This document shows positions 44,548-50,283 of a DNA stretch of 50,283 bases, piece after piece (position 1 is the first letter of the stretch; each line of letters opens with the position of its first letter). The position numbers and the translations under genes are program-made. Source of the stretch: Mycolicibacterium septicum DSM 44393 (lineage in GTDB: Bacteria > Actinomycetota > Actinomycetes > Mycobacteriales > Mycobacteriaceae); the NCBI RefSeq assembly GCF_000455325.1, contig NZ_HG322951.1, positions 1,510,825 to 1,561,107 of the forward strand. Direction: 5' to 3'. The notes below the pieces were generated by a model. The model worked only from the letters and a program-made list of their open reading frames with translations. It did no database searches and was not told the DNA's origin.

Positions 44548-45897
44548 CTACCGGATGAAGGCCGAACCCTTCTCCTGGTCCAGATAGGTTTCGGCCTTGT
44601 TCTTGAGGAAGAACAGATACACCAGCAGGGACAGCGCGATGCACACCGTGACGTAGGCGATGAACCACGGCACGAGGTCGCGTTCCTTGAGCGCCTGGTA
44701 GATCACCGGCGCGGTCCCGCCGAACATCGAATTCGCCAGGGCGTAGCCGATTCCCACGCCGAGGGCCCGCACGTGCGAGGGGAACAGCTCGGATTTCACC
44801 AGGGCGTTGATCGAGGTGTAGCCGGTCAGGATCACGTAGGCGACGGCGACCAGCAGGAAGGACATCAGAGGTGAATGTGTCTGGGGCAGATAGGTGAACA
44901 GGACGTAGGTGTAGATCACCCCGCCGATGCCGAACCACAGCAGCAGCGGTTTGCGGCCCACCTTGTCGCTGATCATCCCGCCGATGGGCTGGATCGCCAT
45001 CAGGAAGATCAGCCCGATCAGATTGATCCAGGTGGCGGTCATCGCCTGGTCCTTGTAGGTGGTCTTGACGATCGCCGGGGCGTTGACGCTGTAGGCGTAG
45101 AACGCCAGGGTGCCGCCCATGGTGATCAGGAAGCACAGCAGCAGTGGCCGCCAGTAGCGGGTGAGCAGTTCGCTCAACGAGCCCGAGCTCGTGTCCTTTC
45201 CTTCGCGGACCGCTTCGAGTTGTTCGGCGGACAGCGATTCGTCCATGGTGCGGCGCAGCCAGAACACCACAACCGCGGCCACGCCGCCGATGGCAAAGCC
45301 GATGCGCCAACCGAATTCGTGGACCTGCTCGGTGCTGAGCGTGGTGAGGATGATCAGCAGGGTGAACTGGGCCAGCACGTGACCGCCGACCAGTGTCACG
45401 TACTGGAACGAGGAGAAGAAGCCGCGCCGTTCCCGGGTGGCGGCTTCGGACATGTAGGTCGCCGAGGTGCCGTACTCGCCGCCGGTCGCGAAGCCCTGCA
45501 CCAGCCGGCACAGGATGAGGATGATCGGCGCTGCGACACCGATGGTTTCGCGCGACGGCACGAGTGCGATCACCAGTGAGCACAGTGCCATCAGCGAGAC
45601 ACTGAAGGTCAGCGCGGCACGGCGGCCGCGCCGGTCGGCGAATCGGCCGAAGAACCACGAGCCGATCGGGCGGGTGAGGAACGTGACCGCGAAGATCGCG
45701 TACACGTAGACCGTCGCGTTCTTGTCGGCCTTGTCGAAGAACTGCGCTTCGAAGTACGTGGCGAACACCGTGTAGACGTAGACGTCGTACCACTCGACGA
45801 GGTTGCCCGACGAACCCCGGATGGTGTTCCAGATGGCCCGACGGGTTTCGGCGCGGCCCGACGGTGCGGGCTGATGCGCCTCGGTCGAAATGGTCAT
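44548..45897 (-). CDS. MFS transporter, metabolite:H+ symporter (KgtP/ProP) family
   Basis: A 449-residue, twelve-helix secondary transporter. The family hallmark GNLVEWYDVYVYTVFATYF at the N-terminus and RPIGSWFFGRFADRRGRR between helices 2 and 3 (the MHS pattern) indicate uptake of a carboxylate, betaine or proline in symport with H+. The substrate is not determinable. The ATG at 45897 is preferred over one 6 nt upstream because CTGGGGG then lies at a suitable distance. One of the two 58-bp hairpins lies just upstream. Confidence 0.9.
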   Translation of the reverse strand: MTISTEAHQPAPSGRAETRRAIWNTIRGSSGNLVEWYDVYVYTVFATYFEAQFFDKADKNATVYVYAIFAVTFLTRPIGSWFFGRFADRRGRRAALTFSVSLMALCSLVIALVPSRETIGVAAPIILILCRLVQGFATGGEYGTSATYMSEAATRERRGFFSSFQYVTLVGGHVLAQFTLLIILTTLSTEQVHEFGWRIGFAIGGVAAVVVFWLRRTMDESLSAEQLEAVREGKDTSSGSLSELLTRYWRPLLLCFLITMGGTLAFYAYSVNAPAIVKTTYKDQAMTATWINLIGLIFLMAIQPIGGMISDKVGRKPLLLWFGIGGVIYTYVLFTYLPQTHSPLMSFLLVAVAYVILTGYTSINALVKSELFPSHVRALGVGIGYALANSMFGGTAPVIYQALKERDLVPWFIAYVTVCIALSLLVYLFFLKNKAETYLDQEKGSAFIR

Positions 45898-45954
45898 GCG
45901 CATCCCCCAGGTGGTCGGCGTTGCAGGCCGACGGCCACGTTAGTGCTTTTTTGC

Positions 45955-46012
45955 CGAGCAGACGCGCCGGTACCCCAAATCCGTCGTTGTGGGGTGCATT
46001 GGCGTCTGCTCG
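45955..46012. repeat. 58-bp hairpin element, copy 1
   Basis: Outer arms CGAGCAGACGC (45955-45965) and GCGTCTGCTCG (46002-46012) pair perfectly; an inner ACCCCA/TGGGGT pair (45972-45977, 45990-45995) gives a second stem. The outer arms and overall length equal those of the element at 46983. No T tract follows on the strand read by the adjacent genes, so it is not a simple terminator. Confidence 0.75.
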
Positions 46013-46021
46013 CCGGGAAAT

Positions 46022-46909
46022 TCAGCCGACAAGTGCGGGATAGTTCAAGCGCCACAGCACTTGGCGCACCAAGTGCTCGGGTTGCTTGCGGATGTCATCT
46101 ACCACTGCCGGGATCGTGGTCCAACCGCATTCCTGCAGCCGCGCAGTCTTGATCCGGTCGTGGGTGAATGCCGCAGGATTGGCGTGCCACTCGATGCTGT
46201 CGTATTCGGCGGCCAGTTTGGCATGTGGCCAGGCGAAGTCGACGCGCCACGTTTGACCACTGCGGTCAACGATCTCGTACTGAAGCTCCGGAGGCGGCAC
46301 CGACCAGTCGATGAAGACAAGACGCATTTCGCTTTCCATCGGAGATTCGGCCCTGCCGTCGGCGTGCGGCAGTAGGTCGCGTACCGCGACGATGCCACGG
46401 CGCCCCTTCTGTTCGGCGATCACAGCATCCAACTCCGCAGCCGTACACGCGTTGACGCGCAGTGCAGCGTCTAGTGTGGCCAGTGCCCGTGGTCTGCGCA
46501 GCGTGCGGGCGATTTCGATTGCCGTCCAGGCCGGTGCTGTTGCGAGCCGCCCGGACACGCGCCGCAGCGGTGCGCCGAGGCGTTGATGCACCATGACATG
46601 GGCGTCGGGCCGGATACGGACCCCGGGTTCGAGGACGTGGATCCGGTCGTCGTTTTCGGTGTCGAAACCGTACATCGCGGCAGCTGTGCTCATGCACACG
46701 GCGATGGGGGTGGCGTTGAGCAGGTCGAGGGCGGCCAATCGGTCAGCGATATCGGGGCGGCTCGGGGCATAGACACCTCGTCGTACGCGCACGATTGCGC
46801 CCGACCGCACCAGCGACGCGACCATCTTGCGGGTCATCACGGTGGTCAACTGTGCAGCGGTGGCAACTCCGCCATTGGCGGCAAAGATCTCTTCGACGCT
46901 CACGTTCAC
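46022..46909 (-). CDS. AbiEi-like wHTH / DUF559 nuclease-like fusion protein
   Basis: A 295-residue protein. The N-terminal 50 residues resemble the AbiEi-type antitoxin winged helix (EIFAANGGVATAAQLTTVMT, LVRSGAIVRVRRGVYAP). A middle region of unknown fold leads to a DUF559/Vsr-like PD-(D/E)xK domain at about 190-290: MESEMRLVF, WRVDFAWPHAKLAAEYDSIEWH with candidate catalytic residues Glu192/Glu194, Asp224, Glu235 and Lys231. Proteins of this type are numerous in mycobacteria. No AbiEii toxin gene is adjacent. Nuclease and antitoxin-like activities are inferred from the family resemblance. Confidence 0.8.
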   Translation of the reverse strand: MNVSVEEIFAANGGVATAAQLTTVMTRKMVASLVRSGAIVRVRRGVYAPSRPDIADRLAALDLLNATPIAVCMSTAAAMYGFDTENDDRIHVLEPGVRIRPDAHVMVHQRLGAPLRRVSGRLATAPAWTAIEIARTLRRPRALATLDAALRVNACTAAELDAVIAEQKGRRGIVAVRDLLPHADGRAESPMESEMRLVFIDWSVPPPELQYEIVDRSGQTWRVDFAWPHAKLAAEYDSIEWHANPAAFTHDRIKTARLQECGWTTIPAVVDDIRKQPEHLVRQVLWRLNYPALVG

Positions 46910-46982
46910 GATCGTGGCTGCCGGCGTCTCCGAGAGGAAGGTGCCGATTACGACTTGTGGATAACCTTGCGCTCACCGGTGC

Positions 46983-47040
46983 CGAGCAGACGCGGAAGTA
47001 CCCGAAAACGATGTCTGGAGGGTACTTTCACGTCTGCTCG
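46983..47040. repeat. 58-bp hairpin element, copy 2
   Basis: Outer arms CGAGCAGACG (46983-46992) and CGTCTGCTCG (47031-47040) pair perfectly, with an inner AAGTACCC/GGGTACTT stem (46996-47003, 47020-47027). It flanks the AbiEi-like gene on its 5' side, in the same orientation and length as copy 1; the centre differs in sequence. Confidence 0.75.
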
Positions 47041-47051
47041 CGGGAGAGGGA

Positions 47052-47930
47052 TCAGGCCAGGAACAGGGCTGCGGACACCGCAACCGCCCACACCAGCATG
47101 GTCAGCCCGGTGTCGCGCAGCACCGGGATCAGCTGGGCGCCGGTGCTGCCGTTGCGCACCGGCCGCAGTGCCCGCACCGCCGGTGCGGCCGCGAGCAGGC
47201 CCACCGCACACCACGGAGTGGCCAGGATCAGCACCAGCGGCAGCACCAGGGCCACGCCGACCAGCAGTTGATACAGCAGCCGGGTACGCGCGTCGCCGAG
47301 GCGCACCGCGAGGGTGATCTTCCCGGACTGGCTGTCGGTGGGGATGTCGCGCAGGTTGTTGGCCACCAGCACGGCCGACGACAGCGAGCCCATTGCCACC
47401 GCGGCGACCAGGCCGACCCAGTCGACGCGCAGGGCCTGGGTGTACTGCGTGCCCAGCACCGCGACCAGGCCGAAGAAGACGAACACGGCTACCTCGCCCA
47501 GGCCGAGGTAGCCGTAGGGCTTCTTGCCGCCGGTGTACAGCCAGGCCCCGGCGATGCACACGGCACCGACCGCGATCAGCCACGGCGCGCTCACCGCCGC
47601 CAGCGCCAGCCCGGCCACCGCGCCGACCGCCAGGCTCACCAGGGCCGCGGTCAGCACCGCGCGCGGGGAGGCCAGCTTGGAACCCACCAGGCGCAGCGGG
47701 CCGGACCGCACGTCGTCGGTGCCGCGGATACCGTCGGAGTAGTCGTTGGCGTAGTTCACCCCGATGATCAGTGCCAGCGATACGGCCAGCGCCAGCAACG
47801 CTTTCCACCACACGGCGGAACCCACCCAGGCGGCGGCCCCGGTACCGGCGAGCACCGGGGCTACAGCGTTGGGCAGGGTGCGGGGACGGGCACCCTCGAT
47901 CCATTGCGCGAAACTGGCCACGACGGCCAT
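47052..47930 (-). CDS. menA: 1,4-dihydroxy-2-naphthoate polyprenyltransferase
   Basis: A 292-residue UbiA-family membrane enzyme that prenylates 1,4-dihydroxy-2-naphthoate in menaquinone synthesis. The prenyl-diphosphate motif is [16 protein letters not shown], followed by [15 protein letters not shown]; the second Asp-rich region is [14 protein letters not shown]. About eight to nine helices are visible. Mycobacteria depend on menaquinone as sole quinone, so this is likely essential. The gene order menA, small acidic protein (opposite strand), mtnP matches M. tuberculosis Rv0534c-Rv0535. Confidence 0.95.
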   Translation of the reverse strand: MAVVASFAQWIEGARPRTLPNAVAPVLAGTGAAAWVGSAVWWKALLALAVSLALIIGVNYANDYSDGIRGTDDVRSGPLRLVGSKLASPRAVLTAALVSLAVGAVAGLALAAVSAPWLIAVGAVCIAGAWLYTGGKKPYGYLGLGEVAVFVFFGLVAVLGTQYTQALRVDWVGLVAAVAMGSLSSAVLVANNLRDIPTDSQSGKITLAVRLGDARTRLLYQLLVGVALVLPLVLILATPWCAVGLLAAAPAVRALRPVRNGSTGAQLIPVLRDTGLTMLVWAVAVSAALFLA

Positions 47931-47967
47931 CGTATGAGCTGACCCGGTGCCACCCCGCGCGGACTCT

Positions 47968-47973
47968 TACACT
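47968..47973 (+). promoter_or_regulatory. Putative -10 of the acidic small protein gene, leaderless
   Basis: TACACT ends 7 nt before the ATG at 47981. The region between has no ribosome binding site. Confidence 0.5.
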
Positions 47974-47980
47974 GAGCCTT

Positions 47981-48271
47981 ATGAAGGAGCAGCTCAGCAA
48001 GACCGAGATCGGCAAGGACGTGCTGCAGGAATCCGTCGAGGCAGTGGCCTCCACGGTCGGGCAGGTCACCTCGATCATCACCACGGCCGTCAAGGACGTC
48101 GCGACCGTCATCGGTGGCCTGGCCACCGATGTCTTCGAGATCGCCGACGGCGCCCGCAAGGCGAATGAGGATTTCGACGACTTCGACGACGACGACCTCG
48201 GCGCAGCCGTGGACGCGGATCTCGACGAGGGCCCGGCAGATCCCGTCAAGAAACCCGACGAGGCCGAATAG
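47981..48271 (+). CDS. Small protein with acidic tail, unknown function
   Basis: A 96-residue protein. KEQLSKTEIGKDVLQESVEA starts a mildly amphipathic alpha-helical half (VASTVGQVTSIITTAVKDVA), followed by an Asp-rich tail (NEDFDDFDDDDLGAAVDADL). It lies 6 nt before mtnP and is probably cotranscribed with it. No family is recognised. Confidence 0.75.
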   Translation: MKEQLSKTEIGKDVLQESVEAVASTVGQVTSIITTAVKDVATVIGGLATDVFEIADGARKANEDFDDFDDDDLGAAVDADLDEGPADPVKKPDEAE

Positions 48272-48277
48272 CACTGC

Positions 48278-49054
48278 ATGCTCGGCGTCATCGGTGGTAG
48301 CGGTTTCTATTCGTTCTTCGGGCCGGAGGCCCGCACCGTCACCGTGGACACCCCGTACGGTGCGCCCAGCGCACCGATCACGATCGGGGCCGTGGGCGGG
48401 CACGAGGTGGCCTTTCTGCCCCGGCACGGGGCCGGCCACGAGTTCTCGCCGCACACGGTCCCGTACCGGGCCAACATGTGGGCGCTGCGCATGTTGGGGG
48501 TGCGGCGGATCTTCGGTCCGTGCGCGGTGGGCAGCCTGACCGCGCAGCTGGGCCCGGGTTCGATCGTGGTGCCGGATCAGTTGGTGGACCGCACCCGAGC
48601 GCGGGCCGACACGTACTTCGATTCCGGCGGCATCCATGTCGGTTTCGCCGATCCCTACTGCCCGGCATTGCGGTCGACCGCGGCCGGGCTGCCCGGGGTG
48701 GTCGACGGCGGCACCATGGTGGTGATCCAGGGGCCGAGGTTCTCCACCAGGGCCGAGAGCCGGTGGTTCGCCGATCAGGGTTTCACCCTGGTCAACATGA
48801 CCGGCTACCCCGAGGCTGTTCTGGCTCGCGAGCTTGAGATGTGTTATGCGGCAATCGCTTTGGTGACCGATCTGGATGCCGGCATCGAGACCGGATCCGG
48901 GGTGACGACGGTGGACGTGTTCGCCGAATTCGAGCGCAACCTGGTGCCGTTCAAGAAGCTCGTGCACGAGGCGCTGGAGGCCGTCGACACCGAGCGTGCC
49001 TGCACGCACTGTCTGGCCCACGACGGGGTGAAGCTGCCGTTCGAACTGCCGTGA
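48278..49054 (+). CDS. mtnP: S-methyl-5'-thioadenosine phosphorylase
   Basis: A 258-residue purine nucleoside phosphorylase superfamily member that splits methylthioadenosine with phosphate for methionine salvage. LGVIGGSGFYSFF at the N-terminus and LPRHGAGHEFSPHTVPYRANMWAL, with the phosphate-binding Arg-His, are characteristic, as is VNMTGYPEAVLARELEMCYA around the base and ribose site. It may prefer adenosine derivatives, as does the actinobacterial enzyme. Confidence 0.93.
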   Translation: MLGVIGGSGFYSFFGPEARTVTVDTPYGAPSAPITIGAVGGHEVAFLPRHGAGHEFSPHTVPYRANMWALRMLGVRRIFGPCAVGSLTAQLGPGSIVVPDQLVDRTRARADTYFDSGGIHVGFADPYCPALRSTAAGLPGVVDGGTMVVIQGPRFSTRAESRWFADQGFTLVNMTGYPEAVLARELEMCYAAIALVTDLDAGIETGSGVTTVDVFAEFERNLVPFKKLVHEALEAVDTERACTHCLAHDGVKLPFELP

Positions 49055-49075
49055 CGGGCTGAGATCGGGCACCCT

Positions 49076-49107
49076 CTTGACACCCGTCAAGTAGGGGTGC
49101 CAATACT
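49076..49107 (+). promoter_or_regulatory. Promoter with -35-overlapping inverted repeat, nitronate monooxygenase gene
   Basis: TTGACA (49077-49082), AATACT (49102-49107, 19-nt spacer), and the GTG 6 nt later, so the mRNA is probably leaderless. CTTGAC-ACCC-GTCAAG (49076-49091) is a perfect 6-bp inverted repeat over the -35, a plausible operator. Confidence 0.5.
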
Positions 49108-49113
49108 GACGGG

Positions 49114-50241
49114 GTGAAACCCGCGATCTGTGAGCAGTTCGGTATCGACTTTCCGCTCTTCGCCTTCAGCCACTGCCGTGACGTGGTGGCCGCGGTGACC
49201 AACGCCGGCGGCTTCGGCGTGCTGGGCGCCACGGCCTACACGCCCGAGCAGCTGGACCAGGAGCTGTCCTGGATCGACGAGCAGGTCGGCGGCAAGCCCT
49301 ACGGGGCCGACATCATCGTCCCGGCGAAGTTCGAAGGCAAAGGCGAGAACCTGTCGCGCGGACAGCTCACCGATCGCATCCCGGCCGAATACCGCGAGTT
49401 CGTCGCGCAACTGCTGGCCGATCACGGCATCGAGCCCGAGGACCGCCAACGCCTGGGCGGGTCCTCGTTGTCGGGTGACACCGGCCGGGAGTTGTTGGAC
49501 GTCGCGATGAGTCATCCGATCAAGCTGATCGCGAACGCGCTCGGGGTGCCGCCCGACTACATGATCGAAGCCGGCCGCGAGCGCGGTGTCCCGGTCGCGG
49601 CCCTGGTCGGTGCCCGCGAGCACGCCCTCAAACAGGTTCAGGCCGGGGTGGATCTGATCGTCGCGCAGGGGACCGAGGCCGGCGGGCACTGCGGTGAGGT
49701 CAGCACACTGGTGCTGGTGCCGGAAGTACTCGAAACGTTGGAGCAGGCCGGCAGTGACATCCCGGTGCTGGCGGCCGGCGGCATCGTCACCGGCCGGCAG
49801 ATGGCCGCGGCCGTCGCGATGGGTGCGGCCGGCGCCTGGACGGGCTCGGTGTGGCTGACCACAGAAGAGGCCGAGACCGCACCGCACACCGTGCAGAAGA
49901 TGCTGGCGGCGACCTCGCGGGACACCGTGCGCTCGACCGGGCGGACCGGCAAGCCGGCCCGCCAGCTCAAGTCGGAATGGACTGACGCCTGGCAGCCGAA
50001 TCCCGAAGGTCACCAGACCCTGCCGCTGCCGCTGCAGAACATGCTGGCCGAGCCGATCATCCGGCGCGTGGATGTGCTTGCCGCCCAGGGGCATCCGGGG
50101 GCGCAAGCACTGGCCACCTACTTCGTCGGGCAGGGCGTGGGTTTGATGAACAAGGTCAAGCCGGCCCGCGAGGTGGTCCGCGAGTTCATCGAGGACTACC
50201 TCGCCGCCACCGAGCGGTTGAGCAACTCACTCCCGGACTGA
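49114..50241 (+). CDS. Nitronate monooxygenase (2-nitropropane dioxygenase) family
   Basis: A 375-residue FMN-binding TIM-barrel oxidoreductase. PLFAFSHCRDVVAAVTNAGGFGVLGAT at the N-terminus, QGTEAGGHCGEVSTLVLVPE and LAAGGIVTGRQMAAAVAMGAAGAW (phosphate-binding glycine loop) are the class signatures. It probably oxidises nitronates or acts as a related flavin oxygenase. The C-terminal portion, rich in Ala/Arg, extends beyond the barrel. It is the last complete gene of the window. Confidence 0.88.
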   Translation: MKPAICEQFGIDFPLFAFSHCRDVVAAVTNAGGFGVLGATAYTPEQLDQELSWIDEQVGGKPYGADIIVPAKFEGKGENLSRGQLTDRIPAEYREFVAQLLADHGIEPEDRQRLGGSSLSGDTGRELLDVAMSHPIKLIANALGVPPDYMIEAGRERGVPVAALVGAREHALKQVQAGVDLIVAQGTEAGGHCGEVSTLVLVPEVLETLEQAGSDIPVLAAGGIVTGRQMAAAVAMGAAGAWTGSVWLTTEEAETAPHTVQKMLAATSRDTVRSTGRTGKPARQLKSEWTDAWQPNPEGHQTLPLPLQNMLAEPIIRRVDVLAAQGHPGAQALATYFVGQGVGLMNKVKPAREVVREFIEDYLAATERLSNSLPD

Positions 50242-50251
50242 TGCGTTCGCG

Positions 50252-50283
50252 TCAGTGCCAGTCCCAGACGGACATGTCGCCTG
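50252..50283 (-). CDS. C-terminal end of a reverse-strand gene (partial)
   Basis: The reverse strand reads GDMSVWDWH followed by a stop at 50252-50254; the rest lies past the window edge. It is convergent with the nitronate monooxygenase gene, 10 nt apart. The frame and the stop are visible but identity cannot be given from nine residues. Confidence 0.4.
   Translation of the reverse strand, partial: GDMSVWDWH

Noticed and set aside
45947..46012. Rho-independent terminator for the AbiEi-like gene
   Set aside because: The T run precedes the hairpin on the plus strand, so on the strand transcribed the hairpin is followed by As, not Us.

Overview
The window is chromosomal DNA from an actinobacterium, almost certainly a fast-growing mycobacterium (Mycolicibacterium type). 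It is GC-rich, uses many GTG starts and overlapping stop/start codons, and carries mycobacterial hallmarks: mshA (mycothiol), senX3-regX3, a WhiB protein, a 33-residue bS22-type ribosomal protein, the tetrapyrrole operon hemA-hemC-hemD-hemB, and a mycobacterial L,D-transpeptidase with a Pro-rich tail. Gene order follows the M. tuberculosis Rv0483-Rv0535 segment as I remember it, but lacks the loci I would expect for cmaA2, mmpS2/mmpL2 and the Rv0492c-Rv0494 group. It has several genes in their place or in addition. No tRNA, rRNA, CRISPR array, insertion sequence or prophage was seen.

Layout. 1-8.4 kb: end of an LprQ-type L,D-transpeptidase, an SDR, a ROK regulator, mshA, a YbjN-like protein, phosphoglycerate mutase, senX3-regX3 and a Cys-rich protein. 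8.5-18.1 kb: ppx, an acidic membrane protein, a TIM-barrel isomerase, a thioesterase-like protein, proC, a small HTH protein, bS22, an epimerase, a PlsC-like acyltransferase, and (reverse strand) a HadA-like dehydratase and a SerB-like phosphatase, then a glutaredoxin-like protein. 18.2-25.5 kb: hemA-hemC-hemD-hemB followed by four small membrane proteins and an APH(3')-type kinase. 25.5-33.4 kb is accessory: Tat-exported esterase, MpaB-like oxygenase with a TetR regulator, FMN-binding protein, an AT-rich island with a 44-residue basic protein, a secreted mycobacterial protein, MddA-like methyltransferase, a WhiB3-like protein and three Ddn/DUF385-type proteins. 33.5-41.5 kb: hemL, a histidine phosphatase, the System II cytochrome c maturation genes (thioredoxin-like, CcdA, ResB, CcsA), a ParA/MinD-like ATPase and small membrane proteins. 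41.6-50.3 kb: a small exported protein, a three-gene signalling module, an MHS-type MFS transporter, an AbiEi/DUF559-like gene bracketed by two matching 58-bp hairpins, menA, mtnP and a nitronate monooxygenase.

How the genes work together. Haem supply (hemA/C/D/B at 18-23 kb and hemL at 33.5 kb) and cytochrome c assembly (35-39 kb) are the main metabolic theme, with menaquinone synthesis (menA) also serving respiration. senX3-regX3 and ppx link to phosphate and polyphosphate control.

Most notable observations: (i) resB carries an apparent one-base insertion in an A run that joins it in frame to ccsA; (ii) an AbiEi-like/nuclease-like gene sits between two inverted repeats of the same size and arms; (iii) about a dozen genes have a -10-like hexamer ending 6-7 nt before the start codon, the signature of leaderless mRNAs; (iv) a histidine kinase is paired with both a stand-alone receiver and a NarL-type regulator.
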